Part shown: in pieces, positions 1-6,098 of the stretch
Position numbering within the stretch: position 1 is the stretch's first letter
Layout of the letters: each line of letters begins with the position of its first letter
Source: an uncultured bacterium
GTDB lineage: Bacteria; Patescibacteriota; Minisyncoccia; Phycocordibacterales; UBA2100
Length of the DNA: 18,569 nt
Direction: 5' to 3'
NCBI GenBank assembly: GCA_903881205.1
Contig: CAIRSC010000018.1
Coordinates: forward strand, 1-18,569
Made by a program: the position numbers and the translations under genes
The notes under the pieces: generated by a model
What the model was told of the DNA's origin: nothing
The model's input: the letters and a program-made list of their open reading frames with translations, nothing else
Databases searched by the model: none

Positions 1-299
1 GCCGCCTGCTGACCCGAGTCCTTGCCCGGTCCCATTTCGTACCGGATCTTCTGACCGGCGACGAGCGTCGGCATGTTGGCGGCCTGAACCGCAGAGAGGT
101 GTACGAAGACCTCCTTGCCGCCGGCATCAGGTACGATGTAGCCGAATTTCTTCTGGTCGTTGAACCACTTCACCGTCCCGGTTTGCAGCCCGCTTACCTT
201 CTGGGGCTGCGTCGTGGGTTGTCGGCTGTGATTGCCGGCGTGACCGGTCTGCGTCTTCAGATTTGCGCGCGTATCGCGTCCTGGCTCGATCATTGCCAT
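1..299 (-). CDS. Cold-shock-domain protein (3' end outside window)
   Basis: Single-stranded nucleic-acid binding protein of the CspA/CSD family, expected to act as a cytoplasmic RNA chaperone. About 99 residues are visible and the C-terminus runs off the left edge. The CSD begins near residue 40 and shows the RNP1-like segment VKWFNDQKKFGYIVP and the RNP2-like segment KEVFVHLSAV, followed by the usual VAGQKIRYEMGPG strand. Before it sits a basic, Gln/Thr-rich leader of about 38 residues that classic 65-70-residue Csp proteins lack. Position 299 is preferred as start because a GAGG lies 11 nt upstream. An in-frame ATG at 323 would add eight residues, and the next ATG at 293 is also possible. 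The family call is sure; the exact start is not. Confidence 0.9.
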   Translation of the reverse strand, partial: MAMIEPGRDTRANLKTQTGHAGNHSRQPTTQPQKVSGLQTGTVKWFNDQKKFGYIVPDAGGKEVFVHLSAVQAANMPTLVAGQKIRYEMGPGKDSGQQA

Positions 300-406
300 G
301 AGTCGGTATTCCTCATTTAACATAGGATGAATTCCCCCAAAGAACACATTTCCTCCGGGGTTGCTGCGCGCCACGTGGGTGCGAAGCAGACCGCAGGAAA
401 TTCGTG

Positions 407-437
407 ATACTGTGCGCTTCGTATCGAATTTTGTCAA
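407..437 (-). promoter_or_regulatory. Possible promoter of the cold-shock gene
   Basis: On the minus strand a perfect -35 TTGACA (437-432) is followed after 19 nt by a weak -10 CAGTAT (412-407). It lies just downstream of the terminator of the preceding minus-strand gene. The resulting leader would be about 80-100 nt, compatible with the long leaders of cold-shock mRNAs. The long spacer and weak -10 keep this tentative. Confidence 0.35.
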
Positions 438-440
438 CAA

Positions 441-470
441 AGAAAAAACCCGCTCGAAGGATCGAGCGGG
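441..470 (-). terminator. Rho-independent terminator of the minus-strand orphan gene
   Basis: A perfect 9-bp GC-rich stem (449-457 with 462-470, loop AGGA) is followed on the minus strand by six T residues and then CTTT. It sits 21 nt past the stop codon of the small minus-strand gene, so it supports that ORF as a real transcribed unit. Confidence 0.85.
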
Positions 471-490
471 GTGGACCGGAGGTCCAAGTA

Positions 491-808
491 TCAGAGGTCG
501 AGCTTGAGCTGCGTGCCGCCGTTGGTACTCGTGGCGTTGCGCTGGTGCTCGATGAGGCGGTCGGTCAATGCGTCTTCAAGACGTATGAGCAGTTGTGGCC
601 GCTCCTCGTCCTGTCCGATTTTCGACGCGATCACTGCCGCGGACTGTATCGCTGCAGGGCTGCTTGTGTAGTTTCCGAACTGACGCCGATACGGCGTATT
701 CGTCCGCACACACGTAGCTTTACGCTCTCGCTCAGAAGCCGTCTCGGCGACAGAGCGAAATATCCTTTGCAGAGCCGGACTCAGTTGCTCGATGCCATCA
801 AGGTTCAT
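491..808 (-). CDS. Hypothetical protein, 105 aa, own promoter and terminator
   Basis: I do not recognise a family. The product is soluble and highly charged, with an Arg/Glu-rich helical N-terminal half (around SERERKATCVR), a long helix-prone segment ending RLEDALTDRLIEHQRNA, and a short tail QLKLDL. It has no signal peptide or membrane segment. The ATG at 808 is chosen because a GGAG lies 6 nt upstream and because the promoter at 861-889 predicts transcription starting near 854. The longer reading from a GTG at 853 would put the start codon at the transcription start. The flanking promoter and terminator argue for a real single-gene unit. The opposite-strand open frame over the same bases has no such signals. 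Confidence 0.7.
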   Translation of the reverse strand: MNLDGIEQLSPALQRIFRSVAETASERERKATCVRTNTPYRRQFGNYTSSPAAIQSAAVIASKIGQDEERPQLLIRLEDALTDRLIEHQRNATSTNGGTQLKLDL

Positions 809-860
809 CTCACTCTCCATTGCGGGAGTGCGGTACGAGATATCAATCCTCACTAGCGCA

Positions 861-889
861 ATTATACGTTAAATATGGTACAAAGTCAA
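861..889 (-). promoter_or_regulatory. Sigma70-type promoter of the minus-strand orphan gene
   Basis: On the minus strand: -35 TTGACT (889-884), 17-nt spacer, -10 TATAAT (866-861). This is one of the best consensus promoters in the window. Predicted transcription start is near 854, giving a leader of about 46 nt to the ATG at 808. Confidence 0.8.
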
Positions 890-907
890 TTCACTCTAAG
901 TGAATTG
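887..907. promoter_or_regulatory. 21-bp palindrome between divergent promoters, candidate operator
   Basis: Arms CAATTCACT (887-895) and AGTGAATTG (899-907) are exact reverse complements separated by CTA. The site overlaps the -35 box of the minus-strand promoter (884-889) and lies about 28 bp before the plus-strand -10 box (935-940). It is upstream of both predicted transcription starts, so it should act as DNA, typical of a dimeric repressor or activator site. The regulator is unknown. Confidence 0.55.
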
Positions 908-931
908 GGCCTCAATTCCATGGTTTCGCTC

Positions 932-940
932 TGTTATAGT
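932..940 (+). promoter_or_regulatory. Extended -10 promoter, leaderless start
   Basis: TGT followed by TATAGT (935-940) forms an extended -10 element. The ATG at 947 lies exactly where transcription would be expected to start, seven bases past the hexamer. No good -35 box is visible. Confidence 0.5.
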
Positions 941-946
941 ATGCCA

Positions 947-1351
947 ATGATCCATAAGGTCGTGCAGTTCTTCGATAAGCTGGAAGACAAGATCCGCATA
1001 CGACTCAGCCACAAACCGATTCTTTATTCCATCATAGGCGGCATCGGTATCGTACTGTTTTGGAAAGGTGTGTGGGAGACGGCGGAATATTTTCCAATCC
1101 TTCATGGACCGGCCTCGGTGGTACTTGGAACTGTAATATTGCTGATGACTGGACTGATGGTCTCATTCTTTATTGGGGACAGCATCATCATTTCGGGATT
1201 TAAGAAAGAAAAGAAGCTCGCCGACAAGACCGAGAGCGAGGTGGCGATGGAATCCAACCGCATCGATGACATAGAGCACGAACTGGAAGAGATCAAAGAC
1301 GAGCTCGATGATATCCAGAAGCATACTCACAAGAGCCGTGGTATTCTCTAG
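947..1351 (+). CDS. Hypothetical two-TM membrane protein with C-terminal coiled coil
   Basis: The function is not recognised. The product has 134 residues: a short amphipathic N-terminus (IHKVVQFFDKLEDKIRIRL), two hydrophobic segments at about residues 24-45 and 55-80, then a strongly charged heptad-like tail (IDDIEHELEEIKDELDDIQ) likely to form a coiled coil on the cytoplasmic side. ATG 947 is chosen because the TATAGT at 935-940 predicts transcription beginning there. In-frame ATGs at 941, 920 and 875 lie at or upstream of that promoter. The gene ends 4 nt before ahcY, but ahcY appears to have its own -10 box inside this gene's last codons. Confidence 0.75.
   Translation: MIHKVVQFFDKLEDKIRIRLSHKPILYSIIGGIGIVLFWKGVWETAEYFPILHGPASVVLGTVILLMTGLMVSFFIGDSIIISGFKKEKKLADKTESEVAMESNRIDDIEHELEEIKDELDDIQKHTHKSRGIL
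1339..1347 (+). promoter_or_regulatory. Extended -10 promoter for the SAH hydrolase gene
   Basis: TGG followed by TATTCT (1342-1347), with 8 nt to the ATG at 1356. It overlaps the 3' end of the preceding gene. There is no convincing -35 box and no Shine-Dalgarno site before the ATG. Confidence 0.4.
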
Positions 1352-1355
1352 CACT

Positions 1356-2606
1356 ATGTCAGATATCAAAGATATTAATTTAGCAGCAGAGGGTAAGCGA
1401 CGCATCGAATGGGCGGAGCGCGACATGCCGGTATTGCGGGAGATTCGCGCTCGATTCGAAAAGGAGCAGCCGTTTGCCGGCAAAGTGCTTGCAGCAGTAC
1501 TTCATGTGACCGCAGAGACGGCCAATCTGGTGCGCGCACTCAAAGCCGGAGGTGCCACGGTATTCCTCGCCGCCTCCAATCCGCTTTCTACTCAGGACGA
1601 TGTGGCAGCAGCTTTGGTGAAGGAGTACGGCATAGAGACGTTCGCAATCAAAGGCGAGAGCAAAGAGACCTTTTTCAAACACATCGAAACACTCATCGCA
1701 CAAAAGCCGGTGCTCACCATGGACGACGGTGCGGACCTGGTGTCGACCATCCACCAGCATCATCCCGAATTGCTCGCGAACATACTCGGCGGCACCGAGG
1801 AGACGACCACCGGCGTCATTCGCCTGCGCGCGATGCATAAGGACGGCGCACTCAAGATGCCGATCGTCGCGGTCAACGACGCCAAGACCAAGAATATGTT
1901 CGACAATCGCTACGGTACGGGCCAATCGACACTCGACGGCATTATCCGCGCGACCGATGTGCTCATTGCGGGAAAGACATTCGTAGTCGCCGGCTACGGC
2001 TGGTGCGGCAAGGGGCTCGCCATGCGCGCCAAAGGGATGGGAGCCGGCGTCATCGTCACTGAGATCGACCCTATAAAGGCGCTCGAGGCAGCGATGGACG
2101 GCTTCTACGTCACCACGATGGCCAATGCTGCAGCGGTGGGTGATATCTTCTGCACCGTTACCGGCAACATGAACGTAATTCGCGGCGAACACTTCAAGGT
2201 AATGAAAGATGGGGCCATGGTGTGCAACTCGGGGCACTTCGACGTCGAGATCAACCTCAAAGACCTCGCTGCACTCGCCGGTACGCCAACGGCCGTTCGC
2301 GAGAATGTTCAAGAGTATCAGATAGGGGATAAGCGTATCTACGTGCTCGCTGAAGGACGCTTGGTCAACCTTGCCGCCGCCGAAGGGCACCCCGCAAGTG
2401 TTATGGATATGAGCTTTGCGACTCAGGCGCTGGCATCCTCATGGATGGCGACCGAAAAAACACCTCTTTCGGCAGGTGTATATGAAGTCCCGGAGGCTAC
2501 TGAAGAGATGATCGCCGCCATGAAGCTCAAATCGATGGGTATGACGATCGATACTCTTACTGAAGAGCAGCAGAAATACCTGGCCTCCTGGCAGGAGGGG
2601 ACCTGA
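1356..2606 (+). CDS. ahcY: S-adenosylhomocysteine hydrolase, archaeal/Thermotoga type
   Basis: NAD-dependent enzyme that splits S-adenosylhomocysteine into adenosine and homocysteine, clearing the by-product of methylation; it acts in the cytoplasm. The product has 416 residues. Visible family blocks include MDDGADLV, the substrate-site block EETTTGVIRL, NDAKTKNMFDNRYGTGQST, the Rossmann loop VVAGYGWCGKG for NAD, and the C-terminal LVNLAAAEGHPASVMDMSF. The blocks SNPLSTQDD and AAAEGHP and the short C-terminus, which lacks the Lys/Tyr tail that reaches across to the neighbouring NAD site in eukaryotic enzymes, are typical of the archaeal/Thermotoga branch. That branch includes S-inosylhomocysteine hydrolases, so hypoxanthine versus adenine preference is open. 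An in-frame ATG at 1308 would overlap the upstream gene; 1356 matches family length. Confidence 0.93.
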   Translation: MSDIKDINLAAEGKRRIEWAERDMPVLREIRARFEKEQPFAGKVLAAVLHVTAETANLVRALKAGGATVFLAASNPLSTQDDVAAALVKEYGIETFAIKGESKETFFKHIETLIAQKPVLTMDDGADLVSTIHQHHPELLANILGGTEETTTGVIRLRAMHKDGALKMPIVAVNDAKTKNMFDNRYGTGQSTLDGIIRATDVLIAGKTFVVAGYGWCGKGLAMRAKGMGAGVIVTEIDPIKALEAAMDGFYVTTMANAAAVGDIFCTVTGNMNVIRGEHFKVMKDGAMVCNSGHFDVEINLKDLAALAGTPTAVRENVQEYQIGDKRIYVLAEGRLVNLAAAEGHPASVMDMSFATQALASSWMATEKTPLSAGVYEVPEATEEMIAAMKLKSMGMTIDTLTEEQQKYLASWQEGT

Positions 2607-2727
2607 GAAACATGAAGAAGACCCTTGCATCTTTTTAGACTAGATGAAAAGAGGGCCGTCAAGGCAAATAATGGCTTAAATCATAGACTTTAGCTTCATG
2701 GATGCTTCATTAGGCCACGGAAATGCC

Positions 2728-2756
2728 TTGACAGTCAAGACCCTTCGTGCTACGTT
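2728..2756 (+). promoter_or_regulatory. Promoter of the 3D-domain gene
   Basis: Perfect -35 TTGACA (2728-2733), 17-nt spacer, weaker -10 TACGTT (2751-2756). Predicted start is near 2763, 26 nt before the ATG at 2789. The rest of the 2607-2727 gap shows no gene or clear terminator. Confidence 0.55.
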
Positions 2757-2788
2757 ATTCAAGTAACAGATTCGTCTGTTGCATTGAA

Positions 2789-3373
2789 ATGTCAGGAATC
2801 TTTACTACAGCCCTCATCGGGCTTTTGTCTTACTCAGGCGTCGGCATCGCATCTGCCGACACAAGCAAGGCAATCGCTCCCGAGGCGCCCACATATACGA
2901 GTATTTCCGTGGCCATGACCGGCTATAACGCGGTCGAGGCTCAGACCGACGGAGATCCATATACCACCGCAAGCGGTGCGTATTCCGATCCCGATGTCGT
3001 GGCAGCTCGCTCTGTCGACCTCGCCGATGAACTCCCGTATGGGACCGTCATCGAGGTGGATACAACGAGCAGCACATCGACTACCTGTGGCCTTTCCGCC
3101 GTTACCGACTCCGTCGGCTACCGTGTGATCGCCGACTCAATGCATCCCCGCAAACGCAACCAGATCGACCTCCTTTTCCACAACGACGACACAGTCCGCG
3201 CCGGCGGCCGCATTGTGAACGCCGCGGTGGCACTCGGTGTCTGTAAGAACGTATCGATCCATGTCGTCGGACAGGTGGACATCAAGCATATGCCCAAGAC
3301 CCAGGCTGAGCTCAAGCTCGCCATCGGGCAGCTCGATAAGGCACCTGCCGGAAACCTCGTCGTCAGTAAGTAA
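2789..3373 (+). CDS. Secreted 3D-domain (double-psi beta-barrel) protein
   Basis: The family is linked to peptidoglycan cleavage (Bacillus YocH, MltA C-terminal domain), so an exported wall-active role is inferred. The product has 194 residues. A hydrophobic N-terminal segment ending GIASA-D at about residue 23 looks like a signal peptide, although its n-region lacks positive charge. The 3D domain spans about 38-160: the block TDGDPYTTASG, then VAAR, LPYGTVIEV, and the Asp-containing VIADSMHPRKRNQIDL. Two cysteines (about 100 and 152) could form a disulfide. ATG 2789 follows the predicted transcription start. An in-frame GTG at 2747 would add two arginines to the signal peptide but lies upstream of the -10 box. 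The family is clear, the enzymatic activity is not shown. Confidence 0.8.
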   Translation: MSGIFTTALIGLLSYSGVGIASADTSKAIAPEAPTYTSISVAMTGYNAVEAQTDGDPYTTASGAYSDPDVVAARSVDLADELPYGTVIEVDTTSSTSTTCGLSAVTDSVGYRVIADSMHPRKRNQIDLLFHNDDTVRAGGRIVNAAVALGVCKNVSIHVVGQVDIKHMPKTQAELKLAIGQLDKAPAGNLVVSK

Positions 3374-3375
3374 CG

Positions 3376-3381
3376 TATAAT
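3376..3381 (+). promoter_or_regulatory. -10 box of the alpha/beta hydrolase gene
   Basis: Perfect TATAAT lying directly after the upstream stop codon and 8 nt before the ATG at 3390. No good -35 box is visible. The mRNA would begin at or within a few bases of the ATG. Confidence 0.45.
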
Positions 3382-3389
3382 CGGCACAT

Positions 3390-4265
3390 ATGCGTCCTGC
3401 ACATGTCGTCGAGATCGTGACACCGAAGAAGTTCATGTTGAACGGCCTGTGGTTTGGCCCTAAGGATGCTCAGTGCGTCATTGTATGGGTTCACGGTCTG
3501 GGGAGTTCTGCTTTTACGAAAAGCCACATAATTGATGAACTCGTCAATAAACATACAGCAGTACTCACTTTTAATAATCGCGGACACGACAAGATATCGA
3601 GCGTTTCAAGCGGTCGAAATAAACGTATACGCGGAGGCTCGGCACATGAAATATTTACCGATTGTGTCGATGACATAGAAGGCGCTGTTCGATATGCAAA
3701 GCAGCAGGGCGCGCAATCGATCATTCTTGCCGGACATTCGACCGGCTCTCAGAAATCTGTTTATTGGGCCGCAAAGAAAGGAAAGGGCGTCGATGGTATT
3801 GTCCTGCTTGCGCCTATGAGCGACTATGCCGCTACAGTGATGCTCAGCGGGAAGAAAAAGATCGCTCGTGCAATGTCGTACGCAAAAATGCTACTGAAGA
3901 AGGATCGTCCTCACGAACTCCTGCCCGAATCGGTGTGGGACTGGAGTCTTATGGCGGATGCTCAGCGTTTTATAAGTTTGTATTCAGGTATCAGTGAAGA
4001 GGAGATATTCACATATTGGGAGTCAGTGAGAAAACCCAAGACCCTTCTTTCGGTGAAGATCCCGATGCTAGTAGTGCTGGCGGAGAAGGATGAGTACGCG
4101 GACCGTTCTGCGCCGGAGATTGCCGCATGGTTTGCAGAGCACCTCCGTTCGTCGTCAGCGGTCACTATCATTCCGAAAGTCGATCACGGTTTTAAGGGAG
4201 GAGAGCAGTTGATAGTCGACCGCATCAACTCCTGGGCAAGTATCTCCATGAAGGCGACTTCATGA
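3390..4265 (+). CDS. Alpha/beta hydrolase (serine hydrolase fold)
   Basis: Cytoplasmic alpha/beta-hydrolase of 291 residues; the substrate cannot be told from sequence. The oxyanion-loop motif is VWVHGLGSS (about 33-40), the nucleophile elbow is GHSTGS with Ser117, the acid is likely Asp234 in VVLAEKDEY, and the base is His266 in VDHGFKGG. All three triad members sit in the expected order and spacing. The cap segment between about 145 and 215 is Lys-rich and has a SEEEIFTYW helix. There is no signal peptide. By eye it is richer in A and T than the neighbouring atp genes. The overlapping ATG at 4262 belongs to an N-terminal extension of the next frame, which I do not think is used. Confidence 0.85.
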   Translation: MRPAHVVEIVTPKKFMLNGLWFGPKDAQCVIVWVHGLGSSAFTKSHIIDELVNKHTAVLTFNNRGHDKISSVSSGRNKRIRGGSAHEIFTDCVDDIEGAVRYAKQQGAQSIILAGHSTGSQKSVYWAAKKGKGVDGIVLLAPMSDYAATVMLSGKKKIARAMSYAKMLLKKDRPHELLPESVWDWSLMADAQRFISLYSGISEEEIFTYWESVRKPKTLLSVKIPMLVVLAEKDEYADRSAPEIAAWFAEHLRSSSAVTIIPKVDHGFKGGEQLIVDRINSWASISMKATS

Positions 4266-4332
4266 AATCTTCCGTTTTGGAATGCCATACTCCATCATCC
4301 CGTATACAAAGGGGCATTAACAATTTAGTAGG

Positions 4333-4338
4333 TATATA
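4333..4338 (+). promoter_or_regulatory. -10 box of the fasciclin gene
   Basis: TATATA with 7 nt to the ATG at 4346 and no Shine-Dalgarno site. This supports the internal ATG as the true start rather than the frame's first ATG at 4262. No clear -35 box is present. Confidence 0.4.
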
Positions 4339-4345
4339 CACATCT

Positions 4346-4972
4346 ATGAATAATGATTCAAGCAGAGGTATTTGGGTCGGCGTGGTTGTCGTGGTGCTCA
4401 TCGCAGCTCTTGGCTTGTGGTGGTACTCGTCACGCTCGGTCGATACATCTATGACCACCGATACGACAGCGACCACGACGGTGGCTACTACCACCGGCAG
4501 CACATCCACGGGCACGACCGGCACTGCCGCGATTATCCCAGTAACCAAGTCGGCCAATGACGTTGTTTCGATCGTTGCAGGTCTTTCGGGTGTATCGCAA
4601 TTCAACTCGATCTTCCATTCGACTGGCATCGCCGCGACAATTACACCGCAGACAGGCGGCAAGTACACAATTTTCGTGCCAACGAATGGCGCGATCTCAC
4701 AGCTGCCGGCCGGGACCATCTCCAAGCTGACCGCGGCTGAGCTTAAGCGCCTCGTGCAATATCACGTGATCTCAGGGCGTGCGATCGATACGACCGCGCA
4801 GGTCGCGGGCCAGATCCAGGCACTCTCGGGCGATGCGCTCAACTTCAACTACGGGACCAATAAGATCCCAATGGTGAATAGCGCGATTATCATCGCTCAG
4901 TACAATGGGTCCAACGGCACCGTTTATTTGATAGACAATGTGCTCCTGCCTCCGACGAAGTCGAATATCTAA
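4346..4972 (+). CDS. Membrane-anchored fasciclin (FAS1) domain protein
   Basis: Likely surface adhesion or protein-binding module. The product has 208 residues: a short charged N-terminus, one transmembrane helix (about 9-27, WVGVVVVVLIAALGLWW), a Ser/Thr-rich low-complexity stalk (about 31-62), then one FAS1 domain (about 68-203). FAS1 hallmarks are the H1 block YTIFVPTNGAISQLPAG, the Tyr-His core LVQYHVISGR, and the H2 block GTVYLIDNVLLPP. A single N-terminal anchor with the domain outside the cell is the expected topology. A longer reading from 4262 would put 28 poorly fitting residues before the helix and overlap the hydrolase gene. A strong terminator follows. Confidence 0.9.
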   Translation: MNNDSSRGIWVGVVVVVLIAALGLWWYSSRSVDTSMTTDTTATTTVATTTGSTSTGTTGTAAIIPVTKSANDVVSIVAGLSGVSQFNSIFHSTGIAATITPQTGGKYTIFVPTNGAISQLPAGTISKLTAAELKRLVQYHVISGRAIDTTAQVAGQIQALSGDALNFNYGTNKIPMVNSAIIIAQYNGSNGTVYLIDNVLLPPTKSNI

Positions 4973-4983
4973 TTCGATTCTTT

Positions 4984-5012
4984 AAACACCCGCTGAAAGG
5001 CGGGTGTTTTTT
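4984..5012 (+). terminator. Rho-independent terminator after the fasciclin gene
   Basis: A 10-bp stem (AAACACCCGC 4984-4993 with GCGGGTGTTT 5000-5009, loop TGAAAG) runs into six T residues ending at 5012. It separates the upstream genes from the ATP synthase cluster. Confidence 0.9.
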
Positions 5013-5023
5013 GATGCCGGACG

Positions 5024-5032
5024 TGGTATTAT
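5024..5032 (+). promoter_or_regulatory. Extended -10 promoter of the ATP synthase cluster
   Basis: TGG plus TATTAT (5027-5032), with 7 nt to the atpB ATG at 5040. The would-be -35 region falls on the terminator's T-tract and is poor (GTGTTT). Transcription would begin at or next to the ATG, and no Shine-Dalgarno site is present. Confidence 0.55.
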
Positions 5033-5039
5033 TCCGCCG

Positions 5040-5780
5040 ATGAACGAAGGAATTCATGTCGTATTGGCGCCCGAAGTGGTCACCACCATCTTCGGCATAG
5101 CGATCACCAACACTCTTATTACGAGCTGGGCGGTGATTTTGGTATTGGCGGTGGTCGCGATCGTGATTGGCCGCAAGCCGCAGCTCATCCCGAGCCGATT
5201 CCAGACACTGCTCGAATGGCTCTTCGGATTCGTATACGACTACATCGCTGAGACGCTCGAGAGCCGCGAGCTCGCACGCACGTTCTTCCCGTATCTTACG
5301 ACGATGTTCCTCTTCGTATTTACGTCGAATCTTCTCGAATTCACACCGGGCATCGGTTCGGTCGGCTTTTTCCACGGTACCGAGTTCACACCGCTGCTTC
5401 GCAGTGTAAATACCGACCTCAACGTCACACTCATGCTCGCCATACTCGCATTCCTCGTGATCGAGGTCACCGGGGTGGTGGTCATTGGTTTCTGGCGATA
5501 TGGCGGTAAGTTCATCAATGTACGCCACGGTGTCATCGCATTCTTCGTCGGTATCATTGAGCTCTTCTCAGAACTCGCTCGTATCGTGTCCTTCTCATTC
5601 CGATTGTTCGGCAACATTTTTGCCGGTGAAGTGCTTATTATCGTTGTAACGCACTTCATTCCATATATTGGCCCGGTACCTGTTATGACCTTCGAACTCT
5701 TCGTGGGCTTCGTGCAGGCGGCGATTTTCTCGCTGCTGACGCTCTTTTTCATCAAACTCGCCGTCTCCGAACCCCACTAA
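5040..5780 (+). CDS. atpB: ATP synthase Fo subunit a
   Basis: Membrane stator subunit forming the half-channels for ion movement against the c-ring. The product has 246 residues, mostly hydrophobic, with five to six membrane segments. The essential arginine is Arg188 in SFSFRLFGNIFAGE, equivalent to E. coli aArg210. Glu197 (FAGEVLI) and Gln226 (FVQAAIF) match E. coli aGlu219 and aGln252. ATG 5040 is used because the -10 box lies 7 nt upstream. An in-frame ATG at 5004 lies inside the preceding terminator. No atpI or atp regulatory gene precedes it. It is the first gene of the ATP synthase cluster. Confidence 0.97.
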   Translation: MNEGIHVVLAPEVVTTIFGIAITNTLITSWAVILVLAVVAIVIGRKPQLIPSRFQTLLEWLFGFVYDYIAETLESRELARTFFPYLTTMFLFVFTSNLLEFTPGIGSVGFFHGTEFTPLLRSVNTDLNVTLMLAILAFLVIEVTGVVVIGFWRYGGKFINVRHGVIAFFVGIIELFSELARIVSFSFRLFGNIFAGEVLIIVVTHFIPYIGPVPVMTFELFVGFVQAAIFSLLTLFFIKLAVSEPH

Positions 5781-5786
5781 CCACTG

Positions 5787-5815
5787 TGGAAATCGGGCAC
5801 GTGCGATGGTATGAT
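5787..5815 (+). promoter_or_regulatory. Internal promoter upstream of atpE
   Basis: -35 TGGAAA (5787-5792), 17-nt spacer ending in TGG, and -10 TATGAT (5810-5815), so both -35 and extended -10 features are present. Predicted start near 5822 leaves a leader of about 50 nt before the atpE ATG. It could raise c-subunit expression over subunit a. Confidence 0.5.
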
Positions 5816-5870
5816 GCATGCGGTCGGAAATGAAAGGAATAGTAATTATCAGGCTCATATAAACAACATT

Positions 5871-6098
5871 ATGGATTTGGAATCAACAAAGACACTCGCT
5901 ATGGCGGTCGCGGTCGGCTTCGGCATGATCGGTCCGGGTATCGGCGTAGGGCTCGTAGCAGCATCGGCACTTGATGCGATCGGACGCAATCCGGAGGCAG
6001 CAGGCAAGATCCAGCCGCTCATGTTCACGGGTATCGTGTTCGCGGAAGCGCTCGCCATCTTCGCCCTAGTCGTCGGCTTCATCGTCAAATTCGTTTAA
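5871..6098 (+). CDS. atpE: ATP synthase Fo subunit c
   Basis: Rotor-ring proteolipid carrying the translocated ion. The product has 75 residues: two transmembrane hairpin helices (about 8-34 and 49-73) joined by the polar loop GRNPEA containing the conserved Arg-x-Pro. The ion-carrying carboxylate is Glu59 in VFAEALAIF. The residues next to it are Ala, not the Ser/Thr seen in sodium-type rings, and helix 1 reads GPGIGVG without the sodium-type Gln, so proton coupling is inferred. The frame is open back to 5811, but the extra 20 residues do not look like a c-subunit and start upstream of the predicted transcript. The leader ATAAACAACATT before the ATG resembles that of atpF. Confidence 0.97.
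   Translation: MDLESTKTLAMAVAVGFGMIGPGIGVGLVAASALDAIGRNPEAAGKIQPLMFTGIVFAEALAIFALVVGFIVKFV

Noticed and set aside
404..856. Plus-strand open frame of 150 codons
   Set aside because: It lies opposite the minus-strand gene that has a promoter, SD-like start and terminator. It crosses the terminator stem and its product has no family features.
1380..2390. Long minus-strand open frame of 336 codons
   Set aside because: It is the shadow of ahcY, whose product matches a known enzyme from end to end.
2584..2598. Palindrome CCTCC...GGAGG at the end of ahcY
   Set aside because: It lies inside codons for a conserved C-terminal tail and has no following T-run, so it is not a convincing terminator.
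2617..4046. The 9-mer AAGACCCTT at three places (near 2618, 2738 and 4038)
   Set aside because: Spacing and contexts are unrelated, one copy is in codons, and there is no extended similarity. Chance is the simplest explanation.
4262..4345. N-terminal extension of the fasciclin protein
   Set aside because: The extra 28 residues do not fit a signal or anchor, overlap the hydrolase stop, and lie upstream of the TATATA box 7 nt before ATG 4346.
5811..5870. In-frame extension of atpE upstream to ATG 5811
   Set aside because: The 20 added residues are polar and unlike c-subunit N-termini, and the ATG would overlap the predicted -10 box.
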